Assembly (NCBI GenBank): GCA_964446685.1
Contig: CAYUPO010000001.1
Coordinates: 154,047 to 218,046, forward strand
Source: CAZWRN01 sp964446685
GTDB lineage: Bacteria; Patescibacteriota; Microgenomatia; Daviesbacterales; UBA10151
Reading direction: 5' to 3'
DNA: 64,000 nucleotides
Shown: positions 7,877-15,630 of the stretch, in pieces
How the letters are laid out: every line of letters begins with the position of its first letter
Numbering within the stretch: the first letter of the stretch is position 1
Notes under the pieces: generated by a model
Told to the model about the DNA's origin: nothing
The model's database searches: none
What the model saw: the letters and a program-made list of their open reading frames with translations, nothing else
Made by a program: the position numbers and the translations under genes

Positions 7877-8158
7877 TTATAAAGTCCTTCTTAACTCTGC
7901 TGGACCAGTTGCTAGAAACTGCTTTGGAATTCCATTAATCCCTCTTTTTAAAAATGATGCTTTAGCAACATCTGGTGCACTAGTCACTGCATCTATTGAT
8001 GCAACCAAATTTCCTGATGAAGGACCTTCCACTTGATGCTCCAACCTGCCGTGCTCAGCCAGCCATCTTAAGAAACGCAGCCTTGACATATCGACTGGTC
8101 TCGGTGTCTGTACAAACATTTGTAATGCACTATCATAATTGCCCATTCTTTCACTCAT
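7877..8158 (-). CDS. Small unknown protein behind an attenuator-like leader
   Basis: A 93-residue soluble protein with no recognised domain; basic/aliphatic, ending FLATGPAELRRTL. It has one of the best Shine-Dalgarno sequences in the window (AAAGGAGG, spaced 8 nt from the ATG at 8158), which supports it as real. The SD lies about 15 nt beyond a terminator-like hairpin that is itself preceded by a 20-codon ORF. Expression from the upstream promoter would need read-through of that hairpin. Function unknown. Confidence 0.65.
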   Translation of the reverse strand: MSERMGNYDSALQMFVQTPRPVDMSRLRFLRWLAEHGRLEHQVEGPSSGNLVASIDAVTSAPDVAKASFLKRGINGIPKQFLATGPAELRRTL

Positions 8159-8185
8159 TTGTTTTACCTCCTTTCTTTATTTTTA

Positions 8186-8254
8186 TACTCAAAAACGAAA
8201 AAGCCGCCCATTTGGTGAGGCGGCGGTTTGATTTTTTTTACTCTTTTTTGAGTA
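8186..8254 (-). terminator. Nested terminator/attenuator hairpin upstream of the small gene
   Basis: Inner stem GCCGCC/GGCGGC (8203-8208 with 8219-8224, 10-nt loop), followed on the minus strand by TTTTTCG. An outer 10-bp stem TACTCAAAAA/TTTTTGAGTA (8186-8195 with 8245-8254) encloses it. The outer pairing competes with the U-run of the inner one. It lies between a short leader ORF and a Shine-Dalgarno sequence, the arrangement of a transcription attenuator. It could equally serve as the topA terminator. Confidence 0.6.
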
Positions 8255-8256
8255 CA

Positions 8257-8319
8257 TCAACCACCAGCACCAGTGAGGTGAAGGGGGGTGATCATAATGA
8301 TACTCACGAAATAATTCAT
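8257..8319 (-). CDS. Candidate 20-residue leader peptide
   Basis: On the minus strand an ATG at 8319 opens a 20-codon frame beginning MNYFVSIIMIT and ending LTGAGG, with TGA at 8259-8257. The stop lies just before the outer stem of the attenuator hairpin. Its Ile/Thr/Leu content and its GAG-type ending recall the E. coli thr leader, which ends TTGNGAG. A weak GGAG lies 16 nt upstream. Too short to prove by coding statistics; the positional fit is the evidence. Confidence 0.4.
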   Translation of the reverse strand: MNYFVSIIMITPLHLTGAGG

Positions 8320-8367
8320 ACTGTATAGGGGCTTACTCCTGTAGGAAGAACAAGTCAATCAGACAGT

Positions 8368-10491
8368 TTAGGATTGTGTGGGTGACGGTGTTTCAGTTGA
8401 GGCTTTTTCATCTTTTGGTTTGGTCCATGAGGCGAAAGTGCAGTTTGGCCAATTTTTGCAGCCATAAAAAGTTTTGCCTTTTTTAGTTTTTCTGACCATG
8501 ATATCTCCCCCATCCTGCGGGCATTTGGCGTCAATTTGTTCAACTATTGGTTCGGTATGTTTACAGTCAGGAAAGCCGGAACAGGCAAGGAATTTACCAA
8601 ATTTACCGGTTCTGACCAGTAGATCTTTTCCACACTCAGGACATTGTTTATCAACTTTTTCTACCTCAAGTGCTACTCTGTCGGCAGTACCTCCAATCAC
8701 TTCAACTTTTTTCTCAAAAGGTCGGAAAAAATCAGCAATCGTCTGTTTCCACTGTCTTTCACCACGGGAAACCTCATCCAGTCTGTCCTCCATCTGAGCG
8801 GTAAATTCATAATCAAAAACCTCAGCAAAATGTTTCATCAAAAAATCATTTACTGCCATACCTAGCGGGGTAGATTTGAATTTCCGTTCTTCCCGTTCAA
8901 CATAAAACCGGTCCTGAATGGTCGAAATAATTGGAGCATAAGTAGAAGGACGGCCAATGCCCAGCTCTTCCAGTCTTTTCACCAAAGAAGCTTCGGTAAA
9001 CCGGGGCGGTGGCTGAGTAAAATGTTGAGCAGGAGTAACTTTTTTCTCATCAAGTGGCTCATCCTGATTTAATTCAGGGAGAACCTGTTTTTTATCTTCA
9101 CTTTTTTCTTCAGCTGAGGGTTGTTCAGCTTCTTCTTCAACAAACTGTTTGACACCGTAAAGCTTTAACCAGCCGTCAAATTTTAAAATTGTTCCGGTAG
9201 TTCGGAGCAAATAGCTTTCAGTCGTCTGTCGTCTGTCATCTGTCGTCTGATCTATGCTTTTTGCTGATGACTGATCGCTGATGGCTGATGGCTTGGCTGT
9301 TACATCAACAGTTGTCTGGTCTAGTACCGCATCAGCCATTTGAGAAGCCAAAGTTCTTTTCCAGATCAAGTCATACAGCTTTTTGTGATCCCGGGTAAAC
9401 TGGTCGATGTTTAATTTTTCTCCCGGAAGTGCCATATTTGTCGGTCTGATCGCTTCATGAGCTTCCTGGGCATTTTTGGATTTAGCTTTGTAAATCCGTT
9501 TCATAGCTGGGACATAAGCTGCACCATAGGTTGAGCCAATATATTCTCTGGCTGATTCGACTGCTTCTGAAGAAAGATTGACTGAATCGGTTCTCATGTA
9601 GGTGATCATTCCCTGTTCATACAGATTTTGGGCTAACATCATGGCTTTTTTAGCACTCATACCCAGTTTATTGCCTGCTGCCTGCTGAAGCGTTGAAGTG
9701 GTAAAAGGAGCTGAAGGATATCGTTTGACCTCTTTTTTATTTACTTTCGTGACTAAATATGAAGCCACTTCCAGATCTTTTACTATGGCTTCAGCTTCCT
9801 CTGTATTTTTTATTTCAACTTTTTTACCATCTTTTTCAACCAATTCAATCCGAAATTCCTGGCCACTTTTTTTTGCCACTACGACTTCAATACTCCAGTA
9901 TTCAACTGGCTTAAAAGCATCAATTTCCCGGTCTCTTTCGACGATTAGTCTAAGGGCGACTGACTGAACCCGGCCGGCAGATAACCCTCTTTTAACTTTT
10001 TTCCAAAGTAGAGGAGACAATTTATATCCTACTAAACGGTCTAATACTCGTCTGGCCTGTTGAGCATCAACTAGCTTGGTGTCCAGATCTCTGGGGTGTA
10101 AAAAAGCATCTTTAATAGCACTTTCAGTGATCTCATGAAAAACCACCCGTTTGATATCATGAACCATCGCTTTTTCACCTTTTTTAGGTTTGATATCCTC
10201 AATAATAGACCTGATATGCCAGGCAATTGCTTCACCTTCACGGTCAGGATCGGAGGCCAGCCAGATATTTTTAGCTCCTTCAGCGATCTTTTTCAGTTCA
10301 TTTACTTTTTTCTTTTTATCACGGGGAATTATGTATTTAGGATCAAAATTACCAGCTGTATCTACCCCCATCTCGGACTTTGGCAGGTCACGGATATGTC
10401 CCATGGAGGCTTCAATCCGGTAATCTTTGCCCAAAAAACGGGCTAAGGTACGGGCTTTGGTAGGTGACTCAACAATTACTAAGTTATTCAT
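8368..10491 (-). CDS. topA: DNA topoisomerase I
   Basis: A 707-residue type IA topoisomerase. The TOPRIM domain starts at the N-terminus (VIVESPTKARTL, then DPDREGEAIAWH). The active-site Tyr is in MITYMRTDSVNLS near residue 298. The C-terminus carries two zinc-ribbon modules (CPECGKDLLVR...CSGFPDCKH and CPQDGGDIMVR...CKNWPNCTF; the first pair of the second module keeps only one Cys). It relaxes negative supercoils. Near residues 400-425 a segment rich in SAISDQSSAKSIDQTTDDRR is encoded by two heptamer arrays (9219-9294) rather than by conserved TopA sequence. The reading frame is kept. Confidence 0.97.
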   Translation of the reverse strand: MNNLVIVESPTKARTLARFLGKDYRIEASMGHIRDLPKSEMGVDTAGNFDPKYIIPRDKKKKVNELKKIAEGAKNIWLASDPDREGEAIAWHIRSIIEDIKPKKGEKAMVHDIKRVVFHEITESAIKDAFLHPRDLDTKLVDAQQARRVLDRLVGYKLSPLLWKKVKRGLSAGRVQSVALRLIVERDREIDAFKPVEYWSIEVVVAKKSGQEFRIELVEKDGKKVEIKNTEEAEAIVKDLEVASYLVTKVNKKEVKRYPSAPFTTSTLQQAAGNKLGMSAKKAMMLAQNLYEQGMITYMRTDSVNLSSEAVESAREYIGSTYGAAYVPAMKRIYKAKSKNAQEAHEAIRPTNMALPGEKLNIDQFTRDHKKLYDLIWKRTLASQMADAVLDQTTVDVTAKPSAISDQSSAKSIDQTTDDRRQTTESYLLRTTGTILKFDGWLKLYGVKQFVEEEAEQPSAEEKSEDKKQVLPELNQDEPLDEKKVTPAQHFTQPPPRFTEASLVKRLEELGIGRPSTYAPIISTIQDRFYVEREERKFKSTPLGMAVNDFLMKHFAEVFDYEFTAQMEDRLDEVSRGERQWKQTIADFFRPFEKKVEVIGGTADRVALEVEKVDKQCPECGKDLLVRTGKFGKFLACSGFPDCKHTEPIVEQIDAKCPQDGGDIMVRKTKKGKTFYGCKNWPNCTFASWTKPKDEKASTETPSPTQS
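9219..9294. repeat. Two heptamer arrays inside topA
   Basis: Read on the coding strand, CCATCAG-type units (four) are followed by a ~10-nt spacer and CGACAGA-type units (five). They encode a low-complexity insert between conserved TopA segments. The 76-nt region adds residues without a frameshift. Confidence 0.75.
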
Positions 10492-10596
10492 AAGTTAGGT
10501 ATTTAGTATATGGGGTATTTAAAAGAAAGAAAACTATCAAAAGACAAATTCTTTCAGAAATACTTCGCAGAGGAATTGTACACGGCGTGTCAATAT

Positions 10597-10875
10597 TTAA
10601 ATGCTGACGAGTTTTTGAATACCAGCAATTGGTGCTTTAAGATTTAATCTCTCAGAATTTACTATCACATTGTTAGCATGATAGGCGTATTTAAAGAGTG
10701 AACCAATAGACAGTAAAGCTGGCACCAGACTGACATCTCCCCGATGTTCCGGTAATATAAACGCATTTAAAGCTACTATAAAAGAAGCTGCTAATGCAGC
10801 AATAAGTGGATATCTGGCCTTTTCACTTTGCCTGTTTACTTCATTGATTATCCGACGATAGTTTTCATTAGACAT
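10597..10875 (-). CDS. Small two-helix membrane protein
   Basis: A 92-residue protein with a charged N-terminus (about 20 residues), then two hydrophobic stretches (YPLIAALAASFIVALNAFIL near residues 22-41 and LVPALLSIGSLF near 50-62). It is probably a small inner-membrane protein. No family recognised. It follows the 10889-11320 gene on the same strand with a 13-nt gap and is probably in its operon. Confidence 0.55.
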   Translation of the reverse strand: MSNENYRRIINEVNRQSEKARYPLIAALAASFIVALNAFILPEHRGDVSLVPALLSIGSLFKYAYHANNVIVNSERLNLKAPIAGIQKLVSI

Positions 10876-10888
10876 AATTAGAATAAAG

Positions 10889-11320
10889 CTATGGACAATT
10901 AATAACTAAATTTTGGCGGGCAACTTCTGTTGATTTTTCCTGACCCTGGGGAGTTTGATATCCTCGGATTAAAAATTCATGTCCATTTTGAATATCTACT
11001 CTACCTGTACCAGTTCTGTATAAACCCCGCGGCTCTCGGGTCATTAGAGAATGGTAACCTATTTTTTCATTTCCTCCCGCGACAATTCCTTCCTGCCCGG
11101 TAGTAGTGTTTAAAACTCCGATCGCTAAAGCCATTTCCGGATCACCTCCTGAAAAAGAAATATTCATTGCAATCGGCTGTCCTGGTTCTTTTGGACATTC
11201 GAAATCAGCTTCTAAGCTGGGCTGGAAGGATAATAGTCTTCCGCTCAAAGCCAAGATAGATAATGATCTACCAGAATTTCGGCGAATTTTGTCAAACTCT
11301 TTTTTTAGTACTTCTAACAT
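10889..11320 (-). CDS. Unknown 143-residue protein
   Basis: No recognised domain. Residues 38-95 contain a Gly-rich, beta-type sequence (MNISFSGGDPEMALAIGVLNTTTG) and there are two Cys, one near residue 42 and one two residues from the end. There is no clear signal peptide, though residues 20-35 (LSILALSGRLLSF) are mildly hydrophobic. It lies between the Clp ATPase gene and the small membrane protein gene on the same strand. Confidence 0.5.
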   Translation of the reverse strand: MLEVLKKEFDKIRRNSGRSLSILALSGRLLSFQPSLEADFECPKEPGQPIAMNISFSGGDPEMALAIGVLNTTTGQEGIVAGGNEKIGYHSLMTREPRGLYRTGTGRVDIQNGHEFLIRGYQTPQGQEKSTEVARQNLVINCP

Positions 11321-11361
11321 TATAATTATATTATAAGTCTAAATTGTAAGAATTCCAAGCA

Positions 11362-13911
11362 TCAATATTGTTTAAATATTTCGCTTGTAAGTGTGAAAGT
11401 TGATCCTTTTTGTAGTTTATCTTCCAACATCATTTTTGAAAGGTTGGATTCGATTTTGTCCTGAATTAAACGGCGCAGGGGTCTGGCTCCTAAAATAGGA
11501 TCAAAACCCTGTCTGGCAAGCTCAGCAATCAGCTCTTTATCAAAATTAACCACATACCCCTGCTCCAGTAATTTTTGCTTTAATGCTTTTAATTTAATCT
11601 GAACGATCTCCTCCAGATCAAACTGTGACAGCGGCTTAAAAATAACCACTGAATCAAACCGGTTCACCAACTCCGGCTTCATCACTTTCAGCAACTCATC
11701 TCTGACTTCACTATTTATCTGCTCTAAACTTTTATTTGCTTTCAGACCATCTACTATTAATAATGACCCCACGTTGGAAGTGGCAATAATAATCGTGTTA
11801 GTAAAATCAACTGTTTTGCCATCTCCTCCGGTCAGTCTCCCATCTTCCAGTATTTGCAGAAAAAGTGTCAGAATTTGCGGACTGGCTTTTTCAAATTCAT
11901 CAAGCAATATCAGGCAATAAGGCTTATTTTTGATCGCTTCAGTCAGTTCACCAGGATTTTCTGAAGTACCAAGCAACCGACTGGCTGATTCGCTTGACTG
12001 ATACTCTGACATATCAAAACGGACAAAATAACTAGAGCTTGATTTGTCAACGTTGTTGCCAAAATAGACCTCTGACAAAGTTTTGGCAAGCTCAGTTTTA
12101 CCAACTCCGGTGGGACCAACAAATAAAAATGAACCAATCGGACGGCTCTCTTCCCGTAAAGCTGTGGCTGCCCGCCGGAGTGTGTCTGCAACAGCTGTCA
12201 CAGCCTGAACCTGATCGATCATCCGCTGATGAATAGCGTCCTCCAAATGGAGTAGGTTTTGCTTTTGATTTTGATCAAGCTCAAGCAAAGGCATATTTAT
12301 CTGACGGGATAAAACAGTTTTAACCGTATCGGAAGAAATAACTTTGGCAGTAGTCTGAGTTTTACATTCATTATAAAGATACAAAGCTGAATCAGGCAGT
12401 TTTCTTTCATGAATATACTGTTTAGCTTTTTTGGCGATATAGTCCAAAGCCGGAAAAGTGGTTGTTATCCCCTGTGTCATCAAGGTTTCAATCGAACGGA
12501 TTTTTAAGATACTAAGTGTTTCTTCAACAGTAGCTTCAGGTACTTCTACTTTATGAAAAAGCCTGGCTAAACTGCCCTCTTTTTCCAAAATCCGGGCGTA
12601 ATTTCCCGGTTCAGTTGAAGCAATAAATTGAAAAGTATTTGATTCAAGATACGGAGTTAACAGAGAATAAATATTATAACTTTTGGATGCGTCCCCGATT
12701 CCTAATTCATGTATTTCATCAATAAAGACGATTACATCACCGCTTTGCTGTACCTCTTCAAAAGCTGCTTTTATTTTTTTAGCCATATCACCCTCTGAAT
12801 TAACATTTGATAACAGTTTACTGGGCTCAAGTTTAACCAGCCTCCTGGTGGCCAATACAGCTGGCGCATCGCCTGAAATAATCATTTTTGCCAGATACTG
12901 AACTAAGGTTGATTTTCCAACTCCAGGCTCACCCACCAGTAAAGCATTGCGATCTGTATCCTGGGATAAAATAGCTGTAACTTGGCTGACCACCTCTTCC
13001 CTGCCAAAAAAATCTTCAAAATACTGATACGAAGCCTGCAGTGTCAGATCGGTTGATATAGCATCTAGTGCTGGTGTCGGAGCACCCAACCAGCCTCTGT
13101 TAGTTCCTTTGAGATGCCGGGTATGGAAATCCTCATCCCAGATATAGGATTTGCGCCACATCTGGTCTGTCTGTTCAATAAAAGTTTGCGCTCTTAAAAA
13201 GTCATCAATGGTTATCTGATTTTTAACAAGTTCAGGCTGAACTTCGGGAATAGTTTTTAAAAAGGCGATGAAAAAATCACTGACGCTAATGTGCCGTGCA
13301 GCTCTTTTTTTAGCCAGCATGAACGCTTCTTCGGCTAATTTAGACTGGTCAAAAGAAAGTGACTGAGGAATCTTCCATTCTTCAAGTTCCAATACTTTTA
13401 GTAGTTTTTTAATCTGACTTTTTTGCAATAAGATCTCCAGTTTGACCTCTTTTTGTTTAACTCTGGTAGCTTTCCAGATCTCTTTAGCGGATGTTATCTG
13501 CCAGGTTTTTTTAATGGGATGATAGATCAGATGATGAATAAAAAGAGCCAGTCCAAATATATTTCCAGCGAGTACCGGCAGATACAGCCACTCCTTAAAA
13601 GGAAGCAGATTGAGAAAATACATTAAAAGTGCCGGGGGAAGAATAATCCAGACAATGGACAAAACAAATACAGAGACTGATGCGACCAGCATCGTGACAA
13701 CTCCGCTTAATATTCTGACCAATCGGAAAATAAAACTGAGAATTCGCCCGACAAAAGAGGAGTCATGAAACAAAGGCACAAACATCAACCGCCACATCAG
13801 ACCTACAGCCATATCTTCTTCTATTAAAAAAAGCAGATTTCGCCAGATTCGGATCAGTGTCTGGATGCCATCGATATACCAAAACCGGATCAAATGTAGG
13901 GGCAGCAACAT
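11362..13911 (-). CDS. Membrane-anchored ClpB/ClpC-type double AAA+ ATPase
   Basis: An 849-residue protein. Residues ~50-140 hold two to four hydrophobic helices (e.g. VVTMLVASVSVFVLSIVWII and LPVLAGNIFGLALFIHHLIY), so it is anchored in the membrane in place of the usual soluble Clp N-domain. A Clp-N-like stretch follows (LAEEAFMLAKKRAARHISVSDF). AAA-1: Walker A GEPGVGKST (~residue 327), Walker B VIVFIDEIHELG (~397). AAA-2: Walker A GPTGVGKTELAK (~602), Walker B LILLDEFEKA (~669), ending with the C-terminal lid ILGARPLRRLIQDKIE. It is expected to unfold or remodel proteins at the membrane. No linker long enough for a ClpB M-domain is obvious. Whether it pairs with ClpP cannot be seen here. 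Confidence 0.9.
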   Translation of the reverse strand: MLLPLHLIRFWYIDGIQTLIRIWRNLLFLIEEDMAVGLMWRLMFVPLFHDSSFVGRILSFIFRLVRILSGVVTMLVASVSVFVLSIVWIILPPALLMYFLNLLPFKEWLYLPVLAGNIFGLALFIHHLIYHPIKKTWQITSAKEIWKATRVKQKEVKLEILLQKSQIKKLLKVLELEEWKIPQSLSFDQSKLAEEAFMLAKKRAARHISVSDFFIAFLKTIPEVQPELVKNQITIDDFLRAQTFIEQTDQMWRKSYIWDEDFHTRHLKGTNRGWLGAPTPALDAISTDLTLQASYQYFEDFFGREEVVSQVTAILSQDTDRNALLVGEPGVGKSTLVQYLAKMIISGDAPAVLATRRLVKLEPSKLLSNVNSEGDMAKKIKAAFEEVQQSGDVIVFIDEIHELGIGDASKSYNIYSLLTPYLESNTFQFIASTEPGNYARILEKEGSLARLFHKVEVPEATVEETLSILKIRSIETLMTQGITTTFPALDYIAKKAKQYIHERKLPDSALYLYNECKTQTTAKVISSDTVKTVLSRQINMPLLELDQNQKQNLLHLEDAIHQRMIDQVQAVTAVADTLRRAATALREESRPIGSFLFVGPTGVGKTELAKTLSEVYFGNNVDKSSSSYFVRFDMSEYQSSESASRLLGTSENPGELTEAIKNKPYCLILLDEFEKASPQILTLFLQILEDGRLTGGDGKTVDFTNTIIIATSNVGSLLIVDGLKANKSLEQINSEVRDELLKVMKPELVNRFDSVVIFKPLSQFDLEEIVQIKLKALKQKLLEQGYVVNFDKELIAELARQGFDPILGARPLRRLIQDKIESNLSKMMLEDKLQKGSTFTLTSEIFKQY

Positions 13912-13918
13912 ATTATAT

Positions 13919-13947
13919 AGTGTAGCAGGAAAAGAGGGTGGGAGTTA
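13919..13947 (-). promoter_or_regulatory. Likely promoter of the Clp ATPase gene
   Basis: The -10 box TACACT (13924-13919) ends 7 nt before the ATG at 13911. The -35 (TAACTC at 13947-13942, spacer 17) is weak and overlaps the first unit of the AGTTAATT array, so array variation could alter this promoter. Confidence 0.45.
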
Positions 13948-14077
13948 ATTAGTTAATTAGTTAATTAGTTAATTAGTTAATTAGTGAACAGGTTATAAGC
14001 CAAGCATCTGTGCTAAAACTTTTTTGGTTGATTTAACTTTTAATCTGATTAACTATTCTCTAGTTAACTGATTAACT
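13943..14077. repeat. AGTTAATT octamer array and opposite arm
   Basis: Five perfect AGTTAATT units at 13943-13982, then ~60 nt of unique sequence, then GATTAACT / AGTTAACTGATTAACTC at 14046-14077, which is the complementary word. It fills the space between the Clp ATPase gene and the next gene. Confidence 0.85.
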
Positions 14078-14079
14078 CG

Positions 14080-14460
14080 CTAAAACACCCTAACAACATT
14101 GCCTAAGGCATCCAGCTCTACAAAATGCTTGGCCCGGCCTTCAACAAAAGCGGCACATTGATTTTCCGGAAGACTATCACTGGAAATTCGGGGATTGTGG
14201 ACTATATCGACTACCCAGTCTGGCAGCAAGTCATTGGTCAGACAGGGACCTGTTGTAAAATCTATTCCTAAATCTTTCTTTTGCAGATAAACTTTTTTTG
14301 CCTGATCAACTGCATTGTCAGCTTCTATATCAACGCCAACTTTGTAGCCGTTTTTAAGTTTTCTTTCAAAAGGATTATGATTGTTTCCAAATACTGTAAC
14401 CAGTGAAACGACCACAATGACTGAAAGAACTAAGAAAAATAATTTATCCTGTCTTTTCAT
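14080..14460 (-). CDS. Small anchored extracytoplasmic protein
   Basis: 126 residues. One N-terminal transmembrane segment (LFFLVLSVIVVVSLVTVF, residues 7-24) after a KR-rich start suggests a signal anchor with the rest outside. Two Cys (in GPCLTND and ENQCAAF) could form a disulfide. No family recognised. It lies between the Clp gene and dprA on the same strand. Confidence 0.55.
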   Translation of the reverse strand: MKRQDKLFFLVLSVIVVVSLVTVFGNNHNPFERKLKNGYKVGVDIEADNAVDQAKKVYLQKKDLGIDFTTGPCLTNDLLPDWVVDIVHNPRISSDSLPENQCAAFVEGRAKHFVELDALGNVVRVF

Positions 14461-14487
14461 ACCTTGATTGTGTCATGAGTCAGATAG

Positions 14488-15567
14488 TTAGTAAAGGTTT
14501 TTGGTGTAAATCCCATTGCCTTCTGTCGAAACAAATCCTTCAATTTCCAGTTTCAGAAGTGATGACGCAACTTTGGCAGCGGGCTGCCCCAAAAGTCTGG
14601 TTAACTCATCTAAATGTCTCTTTTCTTTTGCTAGTTCAGTGATTATTTTATATTCAAGCTCTGTTAGTTTTTCAACCGGCCGTAGTGGTTTGTATGATAC
14701 CAGATTACCAAAATCTTCTAAGATATCACTGGCTTTTGTTACCAGTTTTGCTCCGTCCCGGATCAGCTCAAGTGGTCCTGAGGAAAGTGAGGAGTTGATC
14801 GGTCCCGGAACTGCATAGACCTGTTTCCCCTGATCCAGAGCAAATCTGGCTGTGATCAGGGATCCTGAATCTTCAGCCGCCTCAGTTACCAAAACAGATT
14901 GAGATAATCCGGCAATAATTCTGTTTCTGGCCGGAAAGTTTCCTGGGATGGAAGGAGCATCCGGATGATATTCACTGATCAGACAGCCAAAACCTTCGGA
15001 AATAGTTCGCGCCAGATTAGTATTTTCGGCAGGAAAAATATTATTTAATCCTCCACCTAAAACAGCAATTGTTTTTCCCCCGGCATCAACTGTGATCTGA
15101 TGAGCGATCGTATCAACACCTCTGGCCAATCCAGAAATAATAGTTAATCCAGCTTCTGCTAACTCCTGAGTCAGTAGACGGGTCACAGTTTTACCGTAAC
15201 CGGTGATTTTTCTGGTTCCGACTACTCCGATTGCCTGGTTTAGTAAAGGTATCTCCCCTTTCAGATAAAGTAGTAATGGCGGATGGTAAATTTCTTTAAG
15301 CGAGGATGGATATTCATTATCAAACAGAGTAACAGCCTGAATATTTTTAGCAGTTATTTTCTCAAATTCAGCTTCAGGATCGAGGTTTTTTTGTGCCCAA
15401 ACTAAGTTTTCTAAAACTGGCTGAGGAATTTTAAATGAAATCAAATCATTGACTGGAGTTTCCCAAATTAATTTGGGATCTTTATAATATTTTAGTAGTA
15501 TTTTCAGCCGGACCGGACCCAATCCATTTATTGACTGCAAACAGCTCAGATAAGCGATATTTTTCAT
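14488..15567 (-). CDS. dprA: DNA-processing protein DprA
   Basis: A 359-residue protein with all parts of DprA: an N-terminal helix-hairpin-helix region (LQSINGLGPVRLKILLKYY), the Rossmann core (GVVGTRKITGYGKTV, IISGLARGVDTIAHQ, AVLGGGLNNIFPAEN, SEYHPDAPSIPGNFPARNRIIAG, VLVTEAAEDSGSLITARFA, VYAVPGPI) and a C-terminal winged-helix (ELAKEKRHLDELTRLLG). DprA binds incoming single-stranded DNA and loads RecA during natural transformation. With the type IV pilin at the window end, this fits DNA uptake ability. Confidence 0.96.
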   Translation of the reverse strand: MKNIAYLSCLQSINGLGPVRLKILLKYYKDPKLIWETPVNDLISFKIPQPVLENLVWAQKNLDPEAEFEKITAKNIQAVTLFDNEYPSSLKEIYHPPLLLYLKGEIPLLNQAIGVVGTRKITGYGKTVTRLLTQELAEAGLTIISGLARGVDTIAHQITVDAGGKTIAVLGGGLNNIFPAENTNLARTISEGFGCLISEYHPDAPSIPGNFPARNRIIAGLSQSVLVTEAAEDSGSLITARFALDQGKQVYAVPGPINSSLSSGPLELIRDGAKLVTKASDILEDFGNLVSYKPLRPVEKLTELEYKIITELAKEKRHLDELTRLLGQPAAKVASSLLKLEIEGFVSTEGNGIYTKNLY

Positions 15568-15630
15568 GACGTTTTCGGTAATTCTTCGCTTAATTTAACC
15601 TAAAGCCGTTCAAATGTTAAGAGGGAACTT

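Noticed and set aside
7996..8328. Plus-strand ORF of 110 codons
   Set aside because: It runs antisense through the small gene, its hairpin and the leader ORF, and its sequence has no protein-like character.
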